A stretch of 9,425 nucleotides of DNA from Alphaproteobacteria bacterium (GCA_017555325.1 JAFZGR010000274.1:1-9425); one strand, 5' to 3'. Positions 1-5,465 are shown, numbered from the stretch's first letter. Notes: generated by a model not told the origin, from the sequence alone. Program-made: numbers and translations.

Positions 1-208
1 GATGGAAGAATGCGAATGTAGGGATGCATTAAAGTGTGAGTTAACAACGGATTGTCCTAATCTCTATTATCCATCTCAAAGCGTGTGGGTTTGGACTGCA
101 ACGCCACATGCTAAGGATTCTGCTTATGGTTTTGGTTTTAATGGTAGTGGACTTGTAATTAGAACAAGAAATGGGACACATAATCATTATGCCTTATGTA
201 TACCTTAA
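1..208 (+). CDS. C-terminal end of a protein cut by the window edge, Lcl/DUF1566-like tail
   Basis: The frame is open to the window edge, so the ATG at 2-4 is probably an internal Met and the true start lies upstream. The 68 visible residues begin with a Cys-rich stretch (CECRDALKC, then TTDCPN). They continue with VWVWTATPHAKDSAYGFGFN, G-x-G and NHYALCIP at the end. The W-T-A/S-T ... A ... FN ... G ... R-N-x-x-x-H-Y-A-x-C pattern resembles the C-terminal segment of Lcl/DUF1566-type surface domains, which end in a similar 'YVRCV'-like strand. That family match is by eye and tentative. The clustered cysteines suggest disulfides and hence an exported protein. It stops with TAA at 206-208, and the bidirectional terminator starts 70 nt later. 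Function is not known. Confidence 0.55.
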   Translation, partial: MEECECRDALKCELTTDCPNLYYPSQSVWVWTATPHAKDSAYGFGFNGSGLVIRTRNGTHNHYALCIP

Positions 209-277
209 CATTCTTTCTTTCATTATATAGAAAAATGGATTGTTATAATCATAAAAACAATTTGTTGGCATAAAAAA

Positions 278-318
278 CATCTCCTGTTTTGGATTTTGTA
301 AACAGGAGATGCTTTTTT
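278..318. terminator. Bidirectional intrinsic terminator between converging genes
   Basis: A perfect 12-bp stem joins CATCTCCTGTTT (278-289) to AAACAGGAGATG (300-311) across a 10-nt loop. On the plus strand it is followed by C then six T (313-318). On the minus strand it is followed by the complement of the A-run at 272-277, so both strands carry a U-tract. It lies between the end of the plus-strand partial gene (208) and the end of popZ (329), which is where converging units need a shared stop. Confidence 0.9.
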
Positions 319-328
319 GTCTTTAAAT

Positions 329-709
329 TTAACGATTGTTGATGATTCGCTTGACTTCTTGCGTAACAATGCGTTCCACAATGTCCGGCAAATGCGTGTT
401 TAACCATTCTTGCAACATCGGTTTGAGCTGTTCTTCAACAGAATTTGTTAATCCGTTGTTTGCTTGTGGTTTAATTTGATTCAGCTTTTCTAAAGAAGCC
501 TGTGTTTTCATAACCGTTTGAGGGGTAACAAGCGTTCCTTTTGAAACCTGCATTTGCGGTGTCAGTTCAAAAATAGCTTCTTCCTGAATTGGTTGAATTG
601 TTGGTTTTTGAATGCTTGATACATCTGTTTTTAATGTTTCCGCTTCACGGGAAAGGACTGTTCTGATAGATGATAAAATATCGGCAACGGATTGTGGTTC
701 TTCCTGCAT
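329..709 (-). CDS. popZ: Cell-pole organizing protein PopZ (DUF2497 family)
   Basis: This 126-residue protein has the layout of alphaproteobacterial PopZ. A short N-terminal helix (residues 6-23, core ADILSSIRTVLSRE) corresponds to the client-binding EEILASIRRIIS helix of Caulobacter PopZ. A low-complexity linker follows (about 24-90). The C-terminal oligomerisation region (91-126) has the hallmark LKPMLQEWLNTHLPDIVERI and then EVKRI. In the family, PopZ self-assembles into a polar condensate that anchors ParB/parS and recruits cell-cycle proteins. The protein is shorter than Caulobacter PopZ (177 aa, from memory), and the linker is rich in Q, T and K rather than acidic and Pro-rich. The start ATG at 707-709 has AGGAG at 716-720, whose first base overlaps the tolC TAA. 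The two genes are 10 nt apart, so translation is probably coupled. It is the last gene before the terminator at 278-318. Family assignment is firm; the polar role is inferred. Confidence 0.88.
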   Translation of the reverse strand: MQEEPQSVADILSSIRTVLSREAETLKTDVSSIQKPTIQPIQEEAIFELTPQMQVSKGTLVTPQTVMKTQASLEKLNQIKPQANNGLTNSVEEQLKPMLQEWLNTHLPDIVERIVTQEVKRIINNR

Positions 710-719
710 GACACGCTCC

Positions 720-2084
720 TTATTCTACGTTATAACCAAACCATTTGTTTTTAACTTTATTATAATATTTTTTGTCATCGTATGTCGGAACATCTAATTT
801 TAAATCTTCCGGATTTAATTGTCCGACTGCCGATAAAAGAGCATATGCTGATACAATTTCATCCCGATGAACTTTAACCAAAGAAACCTGATTATCTAAA
901 TGTTCCTGTTCGGCATCTAACACATCCAAAACCGTCCGAGAACCGACCTGTGCCTCACGAATAACACCGTCTAATGCGATTTTTGAGGCATTAATTTGGT
1001 CTTTCAACGATTTGATTTGTGCTTTGTTTGAGGTGTAATTTTCCCAAGCACTGATTGTTTGGGCGCGTACATCCTGTTTGATTTTGGCAAGCATGATCCG
1101 ATATTGATTTTCAGTTTGTTTTGCTGCCCGAATGTCGGCATATTCTGCTCCTGATTGATATAAAGGCACTTTCATGTTTGCCATAACTTCCCATGTGTCA
1201 TTTCGTTTAAATGTAGAAACATCATGTTGCTTGCCGGCTCCTGCCGTAATATCAATTTGTGGTGCCAGTACGCCCTTTTTAGCGCTAACCGTATAATCGG
1301 CAGCCTGAACAGCATATTCTGCGGCTTTAATTTGCGGATTGCGTTCCATGGCAATTCGTAAGGCATCTTCTAATGATTTTGGTAGGCGCATATCCGAATC
1401 GCTGACATCATCCATTGTTTTTGCCGGTGTTAATCCGACAACGCTGAAATAATTGGCATTTGAAACTTCTAATAAACCTTCTGCCGCAATGCGATTCGCT
1501 GTTGCACCGGAAAGACGGGCTTCTGATTGGGCAACATCTGTACGGGTTAATTCACCGGCTTCAAATCTTTTTTTATAGGATTCTAAATGTCTAGCTAACA
1601 CTTTTTCATTGCTGATTTGTAAGTCTAAAACGGCTTTATCCCGAATCACATCCATATAAACGGCAACGGCATCTAATAACGTAGCTTGTTCCGTATTAGT
1701 TAATGCAGAGCGGGCGGAGCGAACTTGTTGTTTGGCGGCTTCAACGCTATTGTATGTGCTTAATCCGGAAAATACAGGTTGCACTAAATTAATTGATAAG
1801 GCATTAGGATCTTGATTTAATTTCATTTTATCCCCGCCTAAATCACTGCTGTAAATGTTTTGTGTATAGGAACGACCGATGCTGCCTTGACCGATTACGG
1901 ATGGGCGATATCCTGATTTTGCACGGGCAACCGATTCATCTGTTGCTTTTAATCCGGCTCGTTCGGCATTAATGGTTAGGCTGTTTTCATAGGTATAAGA
2001 TAAAACATTAGATAAATTTTCGGCCGTTGCCAATGTGGAAACGGTTGATAAAATAAGTGCTAAGCCTGTGATTTTGTTTAACAT
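720..2084 (-). CDS. tolC: TolC-family outer membrane efflux/secretion channel
   Basis: The 454-residue product begins with a Sec signal peptide (MLNK, hydrophobic core, probable cut after ATA at residue 21). Two homologous outer-membrane-efflux halves follow. The first (about 24-215) contains LSYTYENSLTINAERAGLKA and LVQPVFSGLSTYNSVEAAKQ. The second (about 235-430) contains LEDALRIAMERNPQIKAAE, VPLYQSGAEYADIRAAKQ and the ending VLDVLDAEQEHLDNQVSLVK. The Q-P-V/V-P-L-Y plus G-x-x-x-Y pattern appears at equivalent places in both halves, as in TolC. Length is normal for the family. Such proteins trimerise into a beta-barrel with a long periplasmic alpha-barrel, serving type I secretion and RND pumps. 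No pump or adaptor gene is in the window. The start at 2084 is set by AGAGGAG (2089-2095). It is followed by popZ, an alphaproteobacterial pairing; the valS gene often found next is absent here. Confidence 0.92.
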   Translation of the reverse strand: MLNKITGLALILSTVSTLATAENLSNVLSYTYENSLTINAERAGLKATDESVARAKSGYRPSVIGQGSIGRSYTQNIYSSDLGGDKMKLNQDPNALSINLVQPVFSGLSTYNSVEAAKQQVRSARSALTNTEQATLLDAVAVYMDVIRDKAVLDLQISNEKVLARHLESYKKRFEAGELTRTDVAQSEARLSGATANRIAAEGLLEVSNANYFSVVGLTPAKTMDDVSDSDMRLPKSLEDALRIAMERNPQIKAAEYAVQAADYTVSAKKGVLAPQIDITAGAGKQHDVSTFKRNDTWEVMANMKVPLYQSGAEYADIRAAKQTENQYRIMLAKIKQDVRAQTISAWENYTSNKAQIKSLKDQINASKIALDGVIREAQVGSRTVLDVLDAEQEHLDNQVSLVKVHRDEIVSAYALLSAVGQLNPEDLKLDVPTYDDKKYYNKVKNKWFGYNVE

Positions 2085-2115
2085 TTTACTCCTCTTTCAC
2101 TGTTTTTGATGATTT

Positions 2116-2144
2116 AGAATAAAACAATTTTCAAAAAAATTCAA
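2116..2144 (-). promoter_or_regulatory. Sigma-70-type promoter for tolC-popZ
   Basis: Read on the minus strand, TTGAAT (2139-2144) lies 17 bp from TATTCT (2116-2121). That is 4 of 6 consensus matches in each box with ideal spacing, placed 32 nt before the tolC start codon. It sits back to back with the tRNA promoter region beginning at 2163. Predicted from sequence only. Confidence 0.5.
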
Positions 2145-2162
2145 GATTTTTTATTTTTTTTC

Positions 2163-2189
2163 TTGACTTGTTCTGAAAAATTATATAAG
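2163..2189 (+). promoter_or_regulatory. Putative promoter of the tRNA-Cys/tRNA-Asn unit
   Basis: TTGACT (2163-2168) matches the -35 consensus at 5 of 6 bases. TATAAG (2184-2189) is the best -10 but leaves only a 15-bp spacer. An alternative -10, TAAGAA (2186-2191), gives 17 bp with a poorer match. Either would start transcription just ahead of the mature tRNA-Cys 5' end at 2209. Confidence 0.5.
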
Positions 2190-2208
2190 AATAAGTTATT
2201 CCTTTTGT

Positions 2209-2283
2209 GGCCGGTTGGCAGAATGGCTTATGCAGAGGACTGCAAATCCTTGTATGTCGGTTCGATTCCGGCACCGGCCTCCA
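2209..2283 (+). tRNA. tRNA-Cys (GCA)
   Basis: The acceptor stem pairs GGCCGGT (2209-2215) with ACCGGCC (2273-2279). It is followed by discriminator T at 2280, as expected for Cys, and an encoded CCA (2281-2283). The anticodon loop CTGCAAA places GCA at 2242-2244 between AGGA and TCCT. The T arm is GTCGG-TTCGATT-CCGGC. All cloverleaf elements are intact and no intron is present. It lies 16 nt upstream of tRNA-Asn. Confidence 0.96.
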
Positions 2284-2299
2284 AAAAGAATTATCGTGT

Positions 2300-2374
2300 T
2301 CCAGCGTAGCTCAGTGGTAGAGCAATCGGCTGTTAACCGATCGGTCGTAGGTTCGAGCCCTACCGCTGGAGCCA
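2300..2374 (+). tRNA. tRNA-Asn (GTT)
   Basis: The acceptor stem pairs TCCAGCG (2300-2306) with CGCTGGA (2364-2370), followed by discriminator G (2371) and encoded CCA (2372-2374). The D arm contains AGCTCAGTGGTAGAGC. The anticodon loop CTGTTAA carries GTT at 2332-2334, flanked by ATCGG and CCGAT. The T loop is TTCGAGC. It is a complete tRNA, co-transcribed with tRNA-Cys and followed at once by a terminator. Confidence 0.96.
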
Positions 2375-2379
2375 TTAAA

Positions 2380-2404
2380 CCCGCCTTTTAAGGCGGGATT
2401 TTTT
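2380..2404 (+). terminator. Intrinsic terminator of the tRNA unit
   Basis: The seven-bp GC-rich stem CCCGCCT (2380-2386) / AGGCGGG (2391-2397) has a TTTA loop and runs directly into A plus six T (2399-2404). It begins 5 nt after the tRNA-Asn CCA end. Confidence 0.93.
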
Positions 2405-2560
2405 GTGCCTGAAATTACAACGGTATATTTCTATTAATGTTATACCATTGGTTTATTGAAAAGACATAATTATCCCTGTCTATTAATGAATTTTGTGCCT
2501 GAAATCCGTTGATTATGTTGAAAGAATAAAATTTTCCCTATCTATTAATGGAAAATCCAT
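2401..2560. repeat. Decayed tandem repeat between the tRNA genes and the ankyrin gene
   Basis: The 15-mer TTTTGTGCCTGAAAT occurs at 2401-2415 and again at 2491-2505, 90 nt apart. CTATTAATG occurs three times (2431, 2480 and 2542). The last two sit in longer related blocks, TCCCTGTCTATTAATGA and TCCCTATCTATTAATGG, each preceded by a similar TTGAAA-G-A-TAA stretch. The second unit lacks about 30 nt of the first. No reading frame covers it. GTGCCTGAAA recurs at 9286-9295, which may be chance. Confidence 0.55.
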
Positions 2561-2657
2561 CGGTTGTGTTTGTGTGTTTTTTTATTTTAAAAGAAAATAT
2601 TTTAAGATGTTGTTTTATCAAATTAAAATATATTTTATGCCATTCACATTAAAAACA
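2561..2657. other. AT-rich spacer without a gene
   Basis: This stretch is T- and A-rich with no frame of useful length and no stable hairpin that I can see. It leads into the ankyrin-gene promoter and may supply an AT-rich upstream element. Nothing else is supported. Confidence 0.5.
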
Positions 2658-2686
2658 TTGATAACTATTTAAAAATATGATATAAT
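2658..2686 (+). promoter_or_regulatory. Near-consensus sigma-70 promoter of the ankyrin gene
   Basis: TTGATA (2658-2663, 5 of 6 matches) and a perfect TATAAT (2681-2686) are separated by exactly 17 bp, in very AT-rich DNA. This is the best promoter in the window. Predicted start of transcription is near 2693, giving a leader of about 47 nt. Confidence 0.8.
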
Positions 2687-2739
2687 ATGCGCATTCGTTT
2701 TTACCGGCTTATATCAAAAGTGAATAGAAAGGTTTTAGG

Positions 2740-3495
2740 ATGGCACAACAAAATACAGATATAGAAAAAGTTAAAAAATTTGTACAGGAAATGCAGGGCG
2801 GATGGTATCCGCTTCGATATATCAGCGGTATTTCCCATTGTTTGTTTGATATTAATGCCCAAGATGAAAATGGTAATACTTTTTGGCATTATAATTTTGA
2901 AGTATGTCCGGATAGAGTGTATAATCAAGGTTTGTTAAAAGATTTTTGCCGAGCAACAGATCAAAAAATTGATTTAAGTAAAAAAAATAAGCAGGGTATT
3001 TCTGTTTTAGGTTCGTTAATTGGGAATAAAAATAATCCGTTTGTTTTTGAGGATATCTTGCGTTATCCGGAATTTTACAAATCCATAGATTATACGGCAC
3101 AAAATGAAAACGGGACAAGTATGTTGATGTATCTTGTTCAAGAGGGTTTCTTAACTTTTAAAATATATATGAATTATATTAAAGAATTATGCGAACATTC
3201 CGAAATATTGAATTTGCAAGATAAATCAGGGAATACGGCTTTGCATTATGCCTGTCAATTAGGAACATCTATTCAAGGGGTTCAAATGCTGATTGAATCG
3301 GGGGCAGATATCCGAATCAAAAATAACAATGGATTACAACCGATTGATATGATTCAAGAGAATAGGGAATTAAGCAATTTATTATCGGCATACATGACCA
3401 AAGAAACACCCGAATTAAACAAGCAGTCCTCTATTGTGATGAAACATTCTATTCCAAACAAAATGATATCCTATTCAAACGGTCGAGCTGAATAA
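2740..3495 (+). CDS. Ankyrin-repeat protein, divergent
   Basis: The 251-residue product has no signal peptide or membrane segment. Ankyrin-like units can be followed at about 38-72 (INAQDENGNTFWHYNFE), 79-110 (LSKKNKQGISVLGSLI), 117-150 (DYTAQNENGTSMLMYLVQEG), 157-189 (LNLQDKSGNTALHYACQLG to LIESGAD) and a last half-unit at 190-217 (IRIKNNNGLQPIDM). Only the fourth fits the consensus D-x-x-G-x-T-A-L-H-x-A closely; the others keep N-x-x-G-x-(T/S) and are longer than 33 residues. Such repeats bind other proteins, so partner and role cannot be read from this alone. In host-associated Alphaproteobacteria some are secreted effectors, but nothing here shows secretion. The polar tail (about 222-251) looks disordered. 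The start has GAAAGG at 2727-2732, 7 nt before ATG. It stands alone behind a strong promoter. Confidence 0.8.
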   Translation: MAQQNTDIEKVKKFVQEMQGGWYPLRYISGISHCLFDINAQDENGNTFWHYNFEVCPDRVYNQGLLKDFCRATDQKIDLSKKNKQGISVLGSLIGNKNNPFVFEDILRYPEFYKSIDYTAQNENGTSMLMYLVQEGFLTFKIYMNYIKELCEHSEILNLQDKSGNTALHYACQLGTSIQGVQMLIESGADIRIKNNNGLQPIDMIQENRELSNLLSAYMTKETPELNKQSSIVMKHSIPNKMISYSNGRAE

Positions 3496-3618
3496 AAATG
3501 ATTATTATTTAATCAGATTGTTGACGAATATAGAAAAAGCAAAATAGTTATTCTGTTAATTGAACGTGGTTTAGGCGTATTTTATACATTACCATTATCT
3601 TGCAGTAAAAAAATTACC
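3496..3618. other. Spacer after the ankyrin gene
   Basis: There is no gene here. A weak inverted repeat, TGATTA (3499-3504) / TAATCA (3510-3515), follows the stop codon but has no T-tract, so a terminator for the ankyrin gene is not convincingly visible. The remainder is unstructured AT-rich sequence leading to the first copy of the 26-bp repeat. Confidence 0.4.
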
Positions 3619-3644
3619 GTCAATATGAGTGTGTTATAGATTTT
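3619..3644 (+). repeat. 26-bp direct repeat, copy 1
   Basis: This stretch begins GTCAATATGAGTGTG and ends TATAGATTTT. It is repeated without mismatch at 3917-3942, 298 nt downstream. The bases beyond the exact match stay weakly similar (TTGTATAGAACAGGTAT versus GAATGAAACGCTAT). The pair brackets the three-palindrome segment. Confidence 0.9.
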
Positions 3645-3693
3645 TGTATAGAACAGGTATCGGTGGTTATACGAATTCTTTATGTTGAACGTC

Positions 3694-3728
3694 ATTCTGA
3701 AAGCACACGAAAGTGTGCTATTCAGAAT
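3694..3728. repeat. Palindrome 1: long hairpin with GAAA tetraloop
   Basis: ATTCTGAA-AGCACAC (3694-3708) pairs with GTGTGCT-A-TTCAGAAT (3713-3728). This gives 15 base pairs interrupted only by bulged A3720, closed by a GAAA tetraloop (3709-3712). No T-tract follows, so it is not a standard terminator. The flanking GTCATTCTGA...CAGAATCTCGC wording resembles dispersed palindromic elements common in alphaproteobacterial genomes; that likeness is from memory. Confidence 0.8.
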
Positions 3729-3770
3729 CTCGCAATAAAGTATCCTTTGTTTGTGCTGTTTTAGTTTTTC

Positions 3771-3796
3771 GTCACCCTGAATTTATTTCAGGGTCT
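3771..3796. repeat. Palindrome 2: GTCACCCTGAA...TTCAGGGTCT
   Basis: ACCCTGAA (3774-3781) pairs with TTCAGGGT (3787-3794) in 8 bp with a 5-nt AT loop. It sits in the context GTCACCCTGAATTTATTTCA followed by GGGTCT. The form matches a well-known class of short palindrome (GTCATCCTGAA-x-TTTCAGGATCT) scattered in Rickettsiales and other Alphaproteobacteria. No T-tract follows. Confidence 0.75.
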
Positions 3797-3835
3797 TGTT
3801 AGGATAGTTCCACATCGTTTGTGCCACATTCTCCC

Positions 3836-3863
3836 GAGATACCGGATCGGGGTCCGGTATGAC
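3836..3863. repeat. Palindrome 3: GAGATACCGGA...TCCGGTATGAC
   Basis: ATACCGGA (3839-3846) pairs with TCCGGTAT (3853-3860) in 8 bp with loop TCGGGG. The ends GAGAT... and ...ATGACGG look like the reverse orientation of the GTCAT...ATCTC frame around palindromes 1 and 2. It is therefore probably the same element class inserted in the opposite direction. It is the most GC-rich patch in the whole intergenic region. Confidence 0.75.
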
Positions 3864-3916
3864 GGTAAGTGTAAAGATAAAAACAACAATTTGAGCTACT
3901 TTATTTGCATTTTCTT

Positions 3917-3942
3917 GTCAATATGAGTGTGTTATAGATTTT
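3917..3942 (+). repeat. 26-bp direct repeat, copy 2
   Basis: An exact second copy of the stretch at 3619-3644, in the same orientation, at the right edge of the palindrome-bearing segment. The bases preceding the two copies differ (ATTACC before copy 1, TTTCTT before copy 2). Confidence 0.9.
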
Positions 3943-4408
3943 GAATGAAACGCTATGTCCACTTCCCAATGAATAGTTAAAAAAAAGACCCGAAATCTTG
4001 AAAAATGGATAGAAATTGACTTGAAATTATAAATCTTTTTCCCTTTCTTTTGAAATTATACTATTGAAAAGTATAAAAATATTAAACTTTAACTATAAAT
4101 ATTGTTGCAAAAAAAGGTACGTATAATTGCAATCTTTTTTTTTACATTTTTAAAACTTTTTGAGAAGTGTTTGATTTTTAATACTTCTTTTTGATTTTAA
4201 AAGATAATTTTTTCGTTTTTTATGTCTTTTTGATGCTTTTTTATTTTGCCGATTCGAAGCGGGAAAAAAAGGTACCTTTTATTACACTAGCAAATGGAAG
4301 CATATAATTGTTTTCCAAAGAGACTAACGGCGGAAAACCGCCAAAGAAAAACTTTTATTCGTTCAGGGAATGAAGAAAAAGTACTCAAAAGATGAAAGGA
4401 AAAGTCAA
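3943..4408 (+). promoter_or_regulatory. AT-rich leader region of the pilin-like genes
   Basis: About 465 nt without a gene. Promoter candidates are TTGAAA (4050-4055) with TATAAA (4072-4077), spacer 16; TATAAT at 4122-4127 with no good -35; and TATAAT at 4303-4308 with a poor -35. AAAAAAAGGTAC occurs twice (4109-4120 and 4264-4275). An AT-rich hairpin, GAAGTGTT (4164-4171) / AATACTTC (4180-4187) with one G-U pair, is followed by five T and could be a terminator or attenuator. A compact hairpin GGCGG-AAAA-CCGCC (4329-4342) lies in the presumed 5' UTR, 66 nt ahead of the start codon. Which promoter acts cannot be told by eye. Confidence 0.4.
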
Positions 4409-4930
4409 ATGAAAAAGAATGAATCAGGTCGTTCAATGGTTGAAATGCTCGGCGTTTTGGCTATTATCGGTGTTTTATCAGTTGGTGGTATTGCCGGCTA
4501 CACAATGGCAATGAACCGTTATCGTGCAAACGAAGTTGTTGATATGGCAAACAAATATGCTGTTATTGCATACTCTGCATATATGACAAGCAAAATGATG
4601 AACAACGGAACAGCAGATGCTAATGCCATTCCGTCATTTGCTTCAACAGGTTTGTTTGGTTCAAATTCTTCTGTCAACGGAACAAAAATTGGACCTGCTG
4701 ATGTTGATGAAGATTATGTACGTATTACGTTAACATTTAACAATGAAAAAATCTGTCAGGCAACAGCTACATCATTAGGTGCGGTAATTAGTTCGTCTAG
4801 TACACCAAAAGGCACATCATCAATTCCAGTACCTATGGATGACTCAGAACCAGCTCCAAAATCAACAGTTTCACAAGCTAATTGTGGTTCTAATGGTGGT
4901 ACAATTGAAGCCGTCTTCAAACAAAGCTAA
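4409..4930 (+). CDS. Type IV pilin-like protein, first of a tandem pair
   Basis: With the start taken at 4409 the product is 173 residues. A short charged leader, MKKNESG, is followed by RSMVE and a hydrophobic helix (13-33, MLGVLAIIGVLSVGGIAGY). This is the class III (prepilin) signal layout, with Gly7 at -1 and Glu12 at +5, but Arg instead of Phe/Met at +1. The mature part has a conserved N-terminal helix (to about 66), a variable region, and two cysteines (C116 in ICQATATSLG and C159) likely to form the usual C-terminal disulfide loop; it ends FKQS. Prepilins are cut by PilD-type peptidase and assembled into pili or secretion pseudopili. An in-frame ATG at 4370 would add 13 residues. It is rejected because AGGGA there touches the ATG, while AAGGA (4396-4400) is 8 nt before 4409 and the paralogue starts at the same residue. 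No assembly genes are nearby. Confidence 0.85.
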   Translation: MKKNESGRSMVEMLGVLAIIGVLSVGGIAGYTMAMNRYRANEVVDMANKYAVIAYSAYMTSKMMNNGTADANAIPSFASTGLFGSNSSVNGTKIGPADVDEDYVRITLTFNNEKICQATATSLGAVISSSSTPKGTSSIPVPMDDSEPAPKSTVSQANCGSNGGTIEAVFKQS

Positions 4931-4973
4931 TCTTTATATCAGATAAATATAATACGATAAAAAGGAGTTAAAC

Positions 4974-5465
4974 ATGAAGAAAAATGAATCAGGACGTTCA
5001 ATGGTTGAAATGCTTGGCGTTTTAGCTATTATTGGTGTTTTATCAGTTGGTGGTATTGCCGGTTATACAATGGCAATGAACCGTTATCGGGCAAATGAAG
5101 TCGTTGATTATGCAAATAAATATGCTGTTATTGTTTATTCTGGTTGGATGACAGCAAAAATGATGAATAATGGAAGAGTGCCAACTGGTTATACAAATCC
5201 GACTTTTGCTCAAACAGGTTTGTTTGGTTCAAAAACAACGGTAAATGGGACAACTATTGCTTTGGCATCCACTGACCCGATTGGGGAAGGAGGGGTTAAA
5301 GTTGTTTTGACATTTGGTTCAGATGCGAAAAAAACATGTCAGGCTACAGCTACATCCTTGGGGATTGCACCAAATTCAGGAGCCGCTGGTGCTGATGGAT
5401 GGTCACAAGGTAAATGTGATGATACAACAGCTCCAACTATTAATTATTTCTTCAAACAAAGCTAA
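4974..5465 (+). CDS. Type IV pilin-like protein, second of a tandem pair
   Basis: This 163-residue paralogue of the gene 43 nt upstream is identical in its first 45 residues, including the G7|R8-S-M-V-E12 prepilin motif and hydrophobic helix. Identity drops after residue 66. TGLFGS, T-x-V/I-NGT, CQATATSLG (C122), a second cysteine (C148) and the ending FKQS are kept. The segment between the cysteines is shorter (25 residues, against 42 in the first gene) and unrelated. The start is clear: AAAGGAG (4961-4967) lies 6 nt before ATG. A TATAAT at 4948-4953 could give it its own promoter, but no -35 supports this; read-through from the first gene is likely. Function as pilus or pseudopilus subunit is inferred from the N-terminus only. 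Confidence 0.86.
   Translation: MKKNESGRSMVEMLGVLAIIGVLSVGGIAGYTMAMNRYRANEVVDYANKYAVIVYSGWMTAKMMNNGRVPTGYTNPTFAQTGLFGSKTTVNGTTIALASTDPIGEGGVKVVLTFGSDAKKTCQATATSLGIAPNSGAAGADGWSQGKCDDTTAPTINYFFKQS

Noticed and set aside
612..797. Plus-strand open frame across the popZ/tolC junction
   Set aside because: It spans the ends of two well-supported minus-strand genes and would need both to be wrong.
2701..3118. Minus-strand open frames opposite the ankyrin gene
   Set aside because: They are antisense to clear ankyrin repeats, overlap its promoter leader, and lack ribosome sites.
3619..3942. CRISPR array
   Set aside because: Only two direct-repeat copies 298 nt apart, an interior of palindromes instead of regular spacers, and no cas genes.
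4370..4408. Upstream in-frame ATG that would add 13 residues to the first pilin-like protein
   Set aside because: Its AGGGA touches the ATG with no gap, while the ATG at 4409 has a well-spaced AAGGA and matches the start of the paralogue.
4409..5165. Recent gene conversion between the two pilin-like genes
   Set aside because: Eleven silent differences in the first 45 codons show the copies have been apart for a long time; the protein identity is better explained by selection.
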